This document shows positions 27,229-35,831 of a DNA stretch of 64,000 nucleotides, in pieces. Position 1 is the first letter of the stretch. Each line of letters opens with the position of its first letter. Under the pieces are notes generated by a model. It was not told the origin of the DNA, made no database searches, and was given only the letters and a program-made list of their open reading frames with translations. Source of the stretch: SZUA-444 sp965226565. GTDB lineage: Bacteria; Bacillota; Clostridia; Oscillospirales; Ruminococcaceae. The stretch spans positions 689,686 through 753,685 of the forward strand of contig CBDDDI010000004.1 in NCBI GenBank assembly GCA_965226565.1. The letters are read 5' to 3'. The position numbers and the translations under genes are program-made.

Positions 27229-29313
27229 ATGAGTAATACTAAAAAAGTCCTTATATCTATAGCATCAATTTTGGCTGTAGGTTTAGGTGGATTTGTTACA
27301 GCATTTAATTTTTCTACAGAATTTAACAGTGCTATAAAAAAAATGACTAGTAATGGTTCTGAGCTTTTGTATACTTCTGATAAAATATATTATACAAACG
27401 TAGCTTCCGAAGTTTCTAATGTTATGTCAAAAGCTACTGATATAATTAATGGAAAATCTGAAAGTGGTACGAAATCTTCTTGTAAAGTTGTTTTTGGAAA
27501 GAAACATAAAAATAAATTAATAAAATCTAAATTAGATAATTTTTCTTTTGAACGTGAAAGTAATTCAAAAGATGAAAAGAATAAAGAAAATATCAAATTT
27601 TTTATTAATGATAAAAAGTTTATAACATTAAACTCTTTTTCAGATGTTTCTAAACAACGGTCATTTATCCAAATTCCTGAGATTAGCGAGTCTTATATAG
27701 GTATAAAACAAACTAATACAAAAGATATCTTAAAAAATTTTGGAGTAAATATTGATGATAAAAAACAATTTTTAATGCCTAATAATGCTGATAATAATTT
27801 GTTGTTCGGACAATGTATTAAAAATACTAGTTTGATTTTTGACCAAAATTTTATTAATAAGATTATTGAGATTTATTGTGAATCTGATAAAGATGCTGTT
27901 AAGGATTCAAAAAAACAAAGTGTTGTAAAAGGTGATATTGATGGTGTAGATTATAAATACACTAAATATATTAGCGAAATTAATAAAGATAGTGTTGATG
28001 ATTTTTTAGATAATTTTTTAGAAAATATTAAATCAGATGATGAAATTTCTGATGTTTTTGAAAAAAATAATGTTTTATCAGAAAGTAAATTTAATACTAT
28101 TTTACAGCAAATTATTGATATAGTTAAAGAAACTAATGTTAATGCTGAAATAATAACTTGGCTTGATTCTGAAGATAGAATAGTAGGTAAAGAGCTTAAG
28201 GATAATGAAAATAATTTTTCATTTGGATATATGATAGTTGATAATAAAAAAGAGAGTGGTATTAAAGTTTGGACTAATATATCTGAGCAAAATATAATTT
28301 TTGAAGGCAGTTCAAAATATTCTGATCAAAAATTGAATGGACAATATTCAATTAAAGTTAATGATGAGGAAAATGATGAATATGTTTCAAAAATTGAAAT
28401 AAAAGATTATGAAGTTATAGATAAAGGACGCAACTTGATTAATGGAGAAATTTCTTTTTCATTATTACAAGGTAGCGATTTGGTAAAAGCAAATATGAAT
28501 TTTTTGACAGAAGATAAAAAACAGACAATTGAAAATAATTTTGAGTATAATGGTGAAGATATGATGGATGTATCGTTATCATACGAAAATATTGATGAAG
28601 AAGAAATAAAACTTCCTAATGAAGAAGAAGTTTTTGAATTTAATGATAAAAAAGATATGGCTGAATATTATAAAACTATAGATGTAGATGCAGTTTTAGA
28701 TATTTCTAAAGAGGTTGTAGGAGAAAATATAAAACTATTGCCTACAAAAAATATTGATGAATCAGCAGAAGTTGTTGATTTAAAGGATAACGAAGAAGAT
28801 GACTTTAATCATATTTTACATACTAATAAATTTAATTTTGAAAATTTAGATGTAAAATTAGGTGAAAATATTATTAATAGACCATATTATGCAAATGATT
28901 TTAAGGATTATTTTAAATGGCAAGATGATGATATGAATGGTATTGAAAAATTAAAGGCAAAACAGCGTTGTTTTGGCAAAGTAGATTCTGATGAAACAGA
29001 TTATACATATCTTTGTTGCCGTAATAATACTAATCAAGAAATTCCAGTGAAAGATGGTCTTGTTACTTATATTGTGTTAGAATCTCAGAAGAATTTGGTT
29101 CCTTTTTATATTAACAATATTACATTTGGATCTTCATTAAATGATATAGTTAAAGAATTTGGACTTAGTGATGAAATAAAAAAACAATATGAAGCGGTTA
29201 CTGATAATGTTTTGTGTGTAAATATTTCGGATAAAGAATCTAATTTAAATGGTTGTACATTTGTATTAAAAAATAATAGTGTTTATGAAATAAAGCATAC
29301 ATATTTTGCGTAA
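27229..29313 (+). CDS. Large unrecognised exported/membrane-anchored protein
   Basis: 694 aa from ATG 27229 (AAAGGTG at 27217-27223); the frame also offers GTG 27214. One hydrophobic segment near the N-terminus (about residues 6-26) acts as signal or anchor; the rest is hydrophilic, rich in Asp, Asn, Glu and Lys, with few Cys and no recognisable catalytic motif. The middle (about 200-480) has a repetitive strand-turn look, and a discrete C-terminal module begins near IPVKDGLVTYIV. It is a single-gene unit with a consensus promoter and strong terminator, so it is likely well expressed. I do not recognise the family. Confidence 0.7.
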   Translation: MSNTKKVLISIASILAVGLGGFVTAFNFSTEFNSAIKKMTSNGSELLYTSDKIYYTNVASEVSNVMSKATDIINGKSESGTKSSCKVVFGKKHKNKLIKSKLDNFSFERESNSKDEKNKENIKFFINDKKFITLNSFSDVSKQRSFIQIPEISESYIGIKQTNTKDILKNFGVNIDDKKQFLMPNNADNNLLFGQCIKNTSLIFDQNFINKIIEIYCESDKDAVKDSKKQSVVKGDIDGVDYKYTKYISEINKDSVDDFLDNFLENIKSDDEISDVFEKNNVLSESKFNTILQQIIDIVKETNVNAEIITWLDSEDRIVGKELKDNENNFSFGYMIVDNKKESGIKVWTNISEQNIIFEGSSKYSDQKLNGQYSIKVNDEENDEYVSKIEIKDYEVIDKGRNLINGEISFSLLQGSDLVKANMNFLTEDKKQTIENNFEYNGEDMMDVSLSYENIDEEEIKLPNEEEVFEFNDKKDMAEYYKTIDVDAVLDISKEVVGENIKLLPTKNIDESAEVVDLKDNEEDDFNHILHTNKFNFENLDVKLGENIINRPYYANDFKDYFKWQDDDMNGIEKLKAKQRCFGKVDSDETDYTYLCCRNNTNQEIPVKDGLVTYIVLESQKNLVPFYINNITFGSSLNDIVKEFGLSDEIKKQYEAVTDNVLCVNISDKESNLNGCTFVLKNNSVYEIKHTYFA

Positions 29314-29314
29314 T

Positions 29315-29345
29315 AAAAAAACAGCGAGTTGTTCGCTGTTTTTTT
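29315..29345 (+). terminator. Terminator of large exported protein gene
   Basis: Stem ACAGCGA / TCGCTGT extended by A/T pairs, five-base loop, seven T. Confidence 0.92.
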
Positions 29346-29509
29346 GTTATTTGATTATTTTTATTTTATTGGTAATTAAATAAATAATTTTATAATATAT
29401 ATTAATGTGAAATACAGTTATAAAAGAATTATATGATTTGTTTAGATGTACAATTGTTAGTAAAATTATAAAAACAGCATGTTAAATGTATTTTAATATG
29501 ATTTAAGTG

Positions 29510-29541
29510 AATTTATATTTTATATAAATTATTTTTGTTTT
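29510..29541 (+). other. AT-only hairpin with T tail upstream of GerQ-like gene
   Basis: Nine-base perfect stem AATTTATAT / ATATAAATT with a TTT loop, followed by ATTTTTGTTTT. It ends 42 bases before the next start codon. Could be a weak terminator or a 5' leader hairpin. The remaining 29346-29509 is AT-rich with no other feature seen. Confidence 0.35.
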
Positions 29542-29582
29542 ACAACACAATTTTGCATTGCACAAAAATTATGGAGGTTATT

Positions 29583-30134
29583 ATGCAAAACGATAATATG
29601 TCTAATTATTTTAGTTTTCCAAAAGGATTATCAGCAAAGTCAAAGATGAGTACTGATACTAATATGACCACAGCACAGATGAGATATGCTAAAATGGAAA
29701 AGTCGGCTGATGTTATTGATAAAAAAGAAGTTAATAATATGTCTGCAACTAAAAGTGTATCTTATTTTGATCAAATGAAAATGAATTTGAAAAAGATTGC
29801 ACAAGAAAGAAATGAAAAAGCTAATATTGCAGATAGAATGGCTGAAAAAATTGAAATAAGTGATTTAGAAAATAAAGCAATATTGCCTTTAGCACAAAGT
29901 AAAATGTCTTTTCAATATACTCTTAAAAATATGTTGATGCAAAATATAGGTGAGTATGTTGTTATAGAATATTATGTAGGTAAAGATATGCTAGTTAAAA
30001 AACAAGGTATACTTTATAATGTTGAATCAAGCTATGTTATTTTATTTGATGAGAAAAATCAGAATTTTGTTATGACAGATCTTTCTTCTATAAAATTTGT
30101 TACATTTTATTCTTCTGATCAAAAACCAGAATAA
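29583..30134 (+). CDS. GerQ-like protein
   Basis: 183 aa from ATG 29583 (GGAGG at 29573-29577). The first 110 residues are polar, Met/Lys/Ser-rich and likely disordered or helical. The last 65 residues, from about SFQYTLKNMLMQNIGEYV, form a strand-rich unit ending DLSSIKFVTFY that follows the pattern of the GerQ spore-coat domain (a helix LxNxLxxNxG, strands, then a closing YxxYVTF strand). This suggests a spore coat or coat-crosslinking component, but the similarity is judged by eye. Single gene with its own terminator. Confidence 0.5.
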   Translation: MQNDNMSNYFSFPKGLSAKSKMSTDTNMTTAQMRYAKMEKSADVIDKKEVNNMSATKSVSYFDQMKMNLKKIAQERNEKANIADRMAEKIEISDLENKAILPLAQSKMSFQYTLKNMLMQNIGEYVVIEYYVGKDMLVKKQGILYNVESSYVILFDEKNQNFVMTDLSSIKFVTFYSSDQKPE

Positions 30135-30140
30135 ATAAAA

Positions 30141-30169
30141 AAGGTATTGGATTTATTTTCCAATACCTT
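30141..30169. terminator. Bidirectional terminator between GerQ-like gene and ilvE
   Basis: Ten-base stem AAGGTATTGG / CCAATACCTT with a nine-base AT loop, A run upstream and T-rich sequence downstream; it serves both convergent genes. Confidence 0.88.
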
Positions 30170-30185
30170 ATATTTTTATATGTTA

Positions 30186-31256
30186 TTAGCAAACACAAGA
30201 AGTCCAACCAAATGTATCTTCAATTTTTCCATATTGAATTCCTGTCATTGTGTCATAAAGTCTTTGAGAAATCTCACCAATTTGGTTATTGTTTATTTCC
30301 ATAACCATATCGCTCCATTTTAAATGTCCAACAGGTGAAATTACAGCAGCAGTTCCTGTTCCGAAAACTTCTTTTAGTTTTCCATCTTTATAAGCTTTAG
30401 CAATTTCTTCAATAGAAATTCTTCTTTCAGTAACAGTATAGCCCCAAGATTTACAGATTTCAATAGTAGATTTTCTTGTTATACCTGGAAGAATTGATCC
30501 TTGAAGTTCTGGTGTAACAATTTCATTGTCTATAACAAAGAAAATATTCATTGCTCCAACTTCTTCAATGTATTTTCTTTCAACACCATCAAGCCAAAGT
30601 ACTTGAGAATAATTTTGTTCGTGTGCTTCATGTTGTCCAATTAATGATGCAGCGTAGTTTCCACCTGTTTTAGCAAATCCCATTCCGCCTCTTACTGCAC
30701 GAACATAATTTTCTTCAACATAAATATTTACAGGATTAAGTCCAGATGAGTAATATGGTCCTGATGGAGAAGTGATAATAATTAATTTATATTTGTCTCC
30801 AGCACGAACTCCTAAAAATGGATCAACAGCTATTATAAATGGTCTAATATAAAGTGAAGCACCATCTGAATTTGGAACCCAATCTTTATCTATTTCAACA
30901 AGTTTTTTTGTTGCTTCAACACAAAAATCAACATCAATTTCTGGAATTACAAGACGATTGTTTGAAACATTAAGTCTTTTAAAATTTTCTTCTGGTCTAA
31001 AAAGTTGGATTTTATCATCATTAGTTCTGTAAGCTTTCATTCCTTCAAAAACTTCTTGACCATAATGTAAACACATAGCAGCAGGACTTAGCTCAATAGA
31101 GTCATAAGGCATAATTTTTGCATTGTGCCAACCTTTGCCTGTTTCATAATCCATCACAAACATATGATCAGAGAAAATTTTTCCGAAACCAAGACTAGAT
31201 TCATCTGTTGGTTTTTGTTTTGGAGATTGTGTAAGTTCGATACTTATTTTATCCAT
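30186..31256 (-). CDS. ilvE: Branched-chain amino acid aminotransferase
   Basis: PLP fold-type IV transaminase for the last step of Leu, Ile and Val synthesis or first step of their breakdown. 356 aa, the size of the longer class (BCAT type II). Visible are HYGQEVFEGMKAYR, the PLP Lys in GFAKTGGNYAAS, and EEVGAMNIFFV with the conserved Glu, then GSILPGITRKS. AAGAAGG precedes the ATG. Monocistronic with a good promoter and no attenuator or T-box. Confidence 0.94.
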   Translation of the reverse strand: MDKISIELTQSPKQKPTDESSLGFGKIFSDHMFVMDYETGKGWHNAKIMPYDSIELSPAAMCLHYGQEVFEGMKAYRTNDDKIQLFRPEENFKRLNVSNNRLVIPEIDVDFCVEATKKLVEIDKDWVPNSDGASLYIRPFIIAVDPFLGVRAGDKYKLIIITSPSGPYYSSGLNPVNIYVEENYVRAVRGGMGFAKTGGNYAASLIGQHEAHEQNYSQVLWLDGVERKYIEEVGAMNIFFVIDNEIVTPELQGSILPGITRKSTIEICKSWGYTVTERRISIEEIAKAYKDGKLKEVFGTGTAAVISPVGHLKWSDMVMEINNNQIGEISQRLYDTMTGIQYGKIEDTFGWTSCVC

Positions 31257-31287
31257 ATCTATACCTTCTTTCTATATACCTTTTTTT

Positions 31288-31316
31288 ATTATACCAAAAA
31301 ACGAAAAAAACATCAA
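31288..31316 (-). promoter_or_regulatory. Sigma-A promoter of ilvE
   Basis: On the minus strand: TTGATG, 17 bases, TATAAT with a TGG extension. The start point is near 31280. Confidence 0.7.
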
Positions 31317-31355
31317 TTAATAAAATATTATGTAAAATAATATTAGTATAATATA

Positions 31356-32033
31356 TTATAATTTATTTATCATTGTAAGAACAACTTCAGCGTTGCGTTT
31401 TGCAGCTATTTTTTCGAATTCTTCAAAAGAAAGTTCACCAGCATCATCAGCATTATCAGAAATACATCTAACATTCACAAATGGAATTGAATTTCTAAAA
31501 CAAACATGACCAATTGAAGCACTTTCCATATCAACTGCTAATGGTGAGAATTCTAAGCAAATTCTTTCTTTAATATCATTGTCAGAAATAAATTGTTCGC
31601 CAGAAACTATTTTACCAATAAATGATGTGTAATTATTTATTTCACAAGATTCTTTAGCCAAATCAGTAAGTTTTTTATCAGTTTTAAAATTGCCGGAATA
31701 AGGAGGATAGTTTTGTAAAAATCTTGTTGTAACGTCATGGTGCATAACTTCTGATGCAATAACAATATCACAAACTTTAACTTTAGAGTTCATTCCTCCA
31801 GCAATACCAGTATTAATAATACAATCAACTTTAAAAATATCTATAAGAATTTGTGATGCAATAGCTGAATTAACTTTAGCAACACCACAACAAACGTTGA
31901 TTATTTTTTTATTATTTACATTGTTTATGTAAAAATCATAGTCAGCATATTTTTCTATAGCAGTATCAGTTAAAGTGTTTCGTATATCAGCAAGTTCAGA
32001 TGGCATAGCTCCTATTATTCCTATTGTTTTCAT
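31356..32033 (-). CDS. mtnN: 5'-methylthioadenosine/S-adenosylhomocysteine nucleosidase
   Basis: Hydrolyses MTA and SAH to adenine and the thioribose or ribosylhomocysteine, recycling methyl-donor by-products. 225 aa. It begins IGIIGAMPSE with the proton-relay Glu13, has NTGIAGGMNSKVKVCDIVIA, the ribose-binding AVDMESASIGHVC and the catalytic Asp in RCISDNADD. AAGGAG precedes the ATG. Own promoter; 99 bp before ilvE. Confidence 0.95.
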   Translation of the reverse strand: MKTIGIIGAMPSELADIRNTLTDTAIEKYADYDFYINNVNNKKIINVCCGVAKVNSAIASQILIDIFKVDCIINTGIAGGMNSKVKVCDIVIASEVMHHDVTTRFLQNYPPYSGNFKTDKKLTDLAKESCEINNYTSFIGKIVSGEQFISDNDIKERICLEFSPLAVDMESASIGHVCFRNSIPFVNVRCISDNADDAGELSFEEFEKIAAKRNAEVVLTMINKL

Positions 32034-32106
32034 ATAAAATCTCCTTTATTTTTAAACATAATAAGATTAATTTAATTAAAAAATGTTTTAAAATTAGTCT
32101 TTTAGT

Positions 32107-32136
32107 ATTATATCATATTTTTTTATGTATTGTAAA
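32107..32136 (-). promoter_or_regulatory. Sigma-A promoter of mtnN
   Basis: On the minus strand: TTTACA, 18 bases, TATAAT. Confidence 0.6.
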
Positions 32137-32245
32137 TTAGTAATAATACTAAATATTTTGGTATAAACTCATATATTCTCTTTTATAATAGTATATCAAA
32201 TTTTACGTGGTTTGTTAAGATGAAAATATAAAAATTAATTTGGTG

Positions 32246-32274
32246 TTGACGAAATGATGATTTTGTTATAAAAT
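32246..32274 (+). promoter_or_regulatory. Promoter of rnpB
   Basis: TTGACG (32246-32251) and TATAAAAT (32267-32274). The start point near 32282 agrees with the 5' end of RNase P RNA. Confidence 0.65.
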
Positions 32275-32282
32275 ATAGTTGT

Positions 32283-32624
32283 GAGTAAGCTATGTGATAG
32301 CATGTACGTTATATGTGCATGAGGAAAGTCCGAGCATCAAAGAGCAAGATAGCAGTTAACGGCTGCCGAGGGCGACCTTAGGGCTAGTGCAACAGAGATA
32401 TACCGCCTTGTTTTTTCAAGGTAAGGATGGAAAGGTGAGGTAAGAGCTTACCAGTGCATAGGAGACTATGTAGCTATGTAAACCCTATTTGATGCAACAC
32501 CGATTGGGACAATAAATTAATGTCTGCTCGGCAGATTTATTGTTTAAGGTGGCTTGAAATTTATGGCGACATAAATTCTAGATAGATTATCACACACGAC
32601 AAAACTCGGCTTATCGGCTTAGTC
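32283..32624 (+). ncRNA. rnpB: RNase P RNA
   Basis: Catalytic RNA that matures the 5' ends of tRNAs. Conserved blocks are GAGGAAAGTCCGAGC (about 32321), AGTGCAACAGAGATATACCGCC (split by eye; about 32386) and ACAAAACTCGGCTTAT near the 3' end. The ends are set by helix P1: GAGTAAGC at 32283-32290 pairs with GGCTTAGTC at 32616-32624. About 342 nt, a usual length. A terminator follows. Confidence 0.95.
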
Positions 32625-32640
32625 ATTTTTTAAAAATAAA

Positions 32641-32666
32641 ATTCTGCATTTATGCAGAATTTTTTT
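32641..32666 (+). terminator. Terminator after rnpB
   Basis: Nine-base stem ATTCTGCAT / ATGCAGAAT with a two-base loop, followed by T run. Confidence 0.9.
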
Positions 32667-32759
32667 ATATCTCACAAAGTAATCTATAAATTATCATATT
32701 ATTATCACATAAATGGTTATAATAATAATTAGTAAATATTAAAAAAGGAGAAATTGAAA

Positions 32760-34088
32760 ATGTTTGATGAATTCAATTCAAATGATTCTAAAGAAAATAA
32801 TTCACAAAATGATGTGGAAAATATTCAAGGTTTTACTGATTATCAAAAAGCTAAGGACGATGATATAGTAATAGAAGTTCAAGAGCCAAATCAAGTAGCT
32901 TATTTTCCTTCTAATTCTTCTGATGGTAATAAATCAAAAAAGAGTAAAAAAATATTGAAAGTAGTTCTTGCAGTTGCATGCGCATTTGCAATATCTGTTG
33001 GTTCGGTTTTTGGTTATATTGCTTTAGATAATAATGGCTTTTTTGATGACTCATCTTCTATTGGTAATATAGGTAACAAAAATAATGAAGAACAAAAAGG
33101 TAACATGGATAAGGATTTGCCATCGTTATACCAAATGGCTGCACTTGAAAATGCTTTAACAATTCCGGAAATCGTTAAAAAAGTTTCTCCATCAGTTGTT
33201 GGTGTTTCATCTAAACTTCCTAACGGAACAGCTACAGGAACAGGTATTGTAATGAGCAAAGATGGTTATATAATAACTAATGCTCATGTTGTTGAAGATG
33301 CTATTTCGGTAACAGTTGTTCTTCCAAAAGCTGATAATAAAAAAGTAGAGGAAATGCAGGCTACTATTGTTGGAACAGATACAAAAACAGATTTAGCTGT
33401 TTTGAAAGTTTCTCAGAAAAATTTGGCTGCTGCTGAATTTGGATTGTCTAAAGATCTAGTTGTAGGTGAACTTGCTATAGCTATTGGTAATCCTTTAGGA
33501 TTTGAACTCCAAAGTTCAGTTACTGGCGGAATTATATCCGCTTTAAATCGTAATCTTGTTATTGATGATAAGAATATGACATTGATTCAAACTGATGCCG
33601 CTATAAATTCTGGAAACTCTGGAGGTCCACTTATAAATAGTTTTGGCCAAGTAATTGGTATAAATTCATTGAAATTATCTTCTAGTGGAAGTATGTTTTC
33701 TGGCGGTGCATCTGTTGAAGGACTTGGATTTGCAATTCCTATAGATCAAGCTAAGGTAATAATTGATGATTTAATTAAACATGGATATGTAAAAGGTAGA
33801 CCAATGATAGGTATATCTGGTGAAGAAATTACAGCTGCTTATTCTAAATATTACAAATTACCACAAGGTGTTATGGTAAGATTAATTGAGCCAGAAACTG
33901 GAGCTGCAAAATCAGATTTAAAAATAGGTGATATTATTGTTGGTATACAATCTAAAACAATAACTACTATGCAAGAACTTAACGAAATTAAAGATAAATA
34001 TAAAGCAGGCGAAAAAATCACACTTAGTGTTTATCGTGATGGAAAAAATATTGAAGTTGTTATTGAACTTACAGAAGCAAAACAATAA
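32760..34088 (+). CDS. htrA: HtrA/DegP-family serine protease with PDZ domain
   Basis: Membrane-anchored quality-control protease facing outward. ATG 32760 has AAGGAG nine bases upstream; TTG 32754 is too close. 442 aa: an acidic cytoplasmic tail (1-60), a membrane helix (about 63-88), a linker, the trypsin-like domain with His176 (TNAHVVE), Asp211 (KTDLAVL) and Ser287 (NSGNSGGPL), and a C-terminal PDZ domain (about 345-435). The triad is complete. Single-gene unit; no CssR-type box was recognised. Confidence 0.95.
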   Translation: MFDEFNSNDSKENNSQNDVENIQGFTDYQKAKDDDIVIEVQEPNQVAYFPSNSSDGNKSKKSKKILKVVLAVACAFAISVGSVFGYIALDNNGFFDDSSSIGNIGNKNNEEQKGNMDKDLPSLYQMAALENALTIPEIVKKVSPSVVGVSSKLPNGTATGTGIVMSKDGYIITNAHVVEDAISVTVVLPKADNKKVEEMQATIVGTDTKTDLAVLKVSQKNLAAAEFGLSKDLVVGELAIAIGNPLGFELQSSVTGGIISALNRNLVIDDKNMTLIQTDAAINSGNSGGPLINSFGQVIGINSLKLSSSGSMFSGGASVEGLGFAIPIDQAKVIIDDLIKHGYVKGRPMIGISGEEITAAYSKYYKLPQGVMVRLIEPETGAAKSDLKIGDIIVGIQSKTITTMQELNEIKDKYKAGEKITLSVYRDGKNIEVVIELTEAKQ

Positions 34089-34138
34089 GCGCACAATTAA
34101 TGTGTTTATTTATAGATAGGTTAATGGAGCGCCTTGTG

Positions 34139-34166
34139 TTGACAAAAGTCTCCAACAAATTATAAT
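34139..34166 (+). promoter_or_regulatory. Perfect-consensus sigma-A promoter with no gene downstream
   Basis: TTGACA (34139-34144), 16 bases, TATAAT (34161-34166), all twelve bases matching consensus. The predicted start near 34173 is only a few bases before a 16-bp perfect hairpin and no ORF follows on this strand for 1.6 kb. Confidence 0.6.
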
Positions 34167-34176
34167 ATAAAATTAA

Positions 34177-34235
34177 TAATCAGCATCACTCGATTTAATT
34201 ACGAGTGATGCTGATTAATTTTGTTTTTATTTTTT
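34177..34235 (+). terminator. Perfect 16-bp hairpin with T-rich tail
   Basis: Stem TAATCAGCATCACTCG (34177-34192) and its exact complement (34202-34217) around ATTTAATTA, then T-rich sequence. It may be the htrA terminator 90 bases after the stop codon, or the body and terminator of a small RNA from the promoter at 34139. The rest of the 34089-34461 gap is AT-rich with no other feature except the terminator at 34411-34446. Confidence 0.7.
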
Positions 34236-34410
34236 TATAATATATACCTTATTATTGTAACTATATTATTATAAAATAAAGAAATAAAAATCATAGTTGT
34301 AATATTTAATATGATTTTAGAATAAAATGTGTCAGGACATGTTTTATAGTTTTTCGTATTTTATATTATTAAAAATATAAAAATAGTGCTATATTTGAGA
34401 ATTAATTAAT

Positions 34411-34446
34411 AAAAAAGGAAACCTTTTTGATAGCAAAGGTTTCCTA
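34411..34446 (-). terminator. Terminator of HAD phosphatase gene
   Basis: Eleven-base stem AGGAAACCTTT / AAAGGTTTCCT; on the minus strand it is followed by TTTTTT. It lies just beyond the stop codon of the minus-strand gene. Confidence 0.88.
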
Positions 34447-34461
34447 AAGTTAAAAAAATGT

Positions 34462-35274
34462 CTATATAGTTTTTAGAATAAATTTATTTATTACATGTTC
34501 AATTCCATTGTCATCATTTGAAAATGTTATGTAATCACTTACTTTTTTAACCTCTGGTTGAGCGTTTTTCATCGCAACTCCAATTCCAGCATATTCAATC
34601 ATAGAAAGATCATTAAATCCATCTCCACATGCAATTAAATCTTCTTTTTTCATATTCAAATGTTCTAAAAGAATTTTTAAAGAAAGTGCTTTGTCAATTC
34701 CTTTTGGAACAATTTCTAAGAAAAATGGTTCTGATCTAAATACATTAAATTTGTATGATAATTTGTCAGCAACTTGTTTTTCAATAGATGCTAAATAATC
34801 AGTATTGTCCACCATAATACATTTTGGTACATCGTATGTAATTGTGTCTGGAAGATAATCTGATTGTAAAAATGGAATGCCACATATATCAGTTTCAATT
34901 TGGACATACTTATCATGATTTTCAGAAATTACATGTGTATCACTATATGTCATAATGTTTACATTAAAGTTTTTTGAAACATTATAAATTTCTTTTATAT
35001 CATTTTTTGAGATATTTTTTTGATATATAGTTTCATTTGTAGTACAGTTTTTTATTAATCCACCATTAAAAGCTAGTACATATCCGGATGATTCTTTAAG
35101 TCCAAGAGTATCTACAATTTTAGTTATTCCTGAAAGTGGTCTACCTGTTGCAATAACAATAGTTGTTCCATTATCTTGAGCTTTTTTGATTGCAGTTATG
35201 TTTTCTTTTGATATTTCTTTTTTTGAATTAAGTAGTGTGCCATCTAAGTCTAGCACAAGTATTTTATTAGCCAT
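34462..35274 (-). CDS. Cof-type HAD-superfamily phosphatase
   Basis: 270 aa HAD hydrolase of subclass IIB. Motif I DLDGTLL gives the nucleophile Asp and the acid/base Asp; motif II is IATGRP; motif III Lys lies near GIDKALSLK; motif IV is GDGFNDLSMIEYAG. Such enzymes dephosphorylate sugar phosphates, FMN or PLP; the substrate cannot be told. AAGGAG precedes the ATG, and an extended -10 (TGATATAAT, minus strand, 35301-35309) could serve as promoter. Its neighbour is a glucan operon on the other strand. Confidence 0.9.
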   Translation of the reverse strand: MANKILVLDLDGTLLNSKKEISKENITAIKKAQDNGTTIVIATGRPLSGITKIVDTLGLKESSGYVLAFNGGLIKNCTTNETIYQKNISKNDIKEIYNVSKNFNVNIMTYSDTHVISENHDKYVQIETDICGIPFLQSDYLPDTITYDVPKCIMVDNTDYLASIEKQVADKLSYKFNVFRSEPFFLEIVPKGIDKALSLKILLEHLNMKKEDLIACGDGFNDLSMIEYAGIGVAMKNAQPEVKKVSDYITFSNDDNGIEHVINKFILKTI

Positions 35275-35831
35275 ATATTACTCCTTTTTCTATTAAATTA
35301 ATTATATCATTATTATTTATAAAAGATATTAATATTATAAAAATATTACATTTGTCGATTTTGTTGTTTTAATTTATTATTTTTAACTAATAATGTAAAA
35401 TAATTGAAGTAACATGTTGATTATATGTGATAAACACATTAAAATTTGTGATTTAGTACAAGTTGCATAAAAAATACTTTTATTATCACTGTAATTTAAA
35501 TATTTTTTAGTGATAATATACAAAATCATAAATATTCAGGTAAAATCCAACAAAAATATAAAAATTAAACTTGACAATTTGTATGTTCGATGATAGACTA
35601 CAAGTATGCTTTGTGGAAAGATAATACATAAAATAATTACAAAAAATTAATTTAATGGAATATTATTAATTTTAATACAAATATTTACTGTATCATGTTA
35701 AATGTTAAAAATATAAATAATTATATTTATTACGTATATTTAACATTTATGTTTTTCTATTTTAAACTACGGTATTAAAATATATCATCGGATATGTTTG
35801 TAAAATACAATTTTTATTAAGGAGAATATGT
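35275..35831. promoter_or_regulatory. Control region upstream of the glucan operon
   Basis: 557-bp gene-free AT-rich stretch. It holds: an inverted repeat TATTATCACT (35481-35490) / AGTGATAATA (35509-35518), possibly an operator; a promoter TTGACA (35571-35576), 17 bases, TAGACT (35594-35599); and, in the resulting leader, a second inverted repeat AAATGTTAAA (35700-35709) / TTTAACATTT (35739-35748) followed by GTTTTTCTATTTT, which could be a weak terminator or leader structure. The leader would be about 225 nt. No CcpA-type cre site was recognised. Confidence 0.5.
35571..35599 (+). promoter_or_regulatory. Promoter of the glucan operon
   Basis: Perfect -35 TTGACA, 17-base spacer, -10 TAGACT (four of six). 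An imperfect -10 is common for activated or regulated promoters. Confidence 0.5.

Noticed and set aside
32247..32253. TGACGAA as a Spo0A box over the rnpB -35
   Set aside because: It overlaps a TTGACG -35 element and is a single relaxed-consensus match; chance is the simpler explanation.
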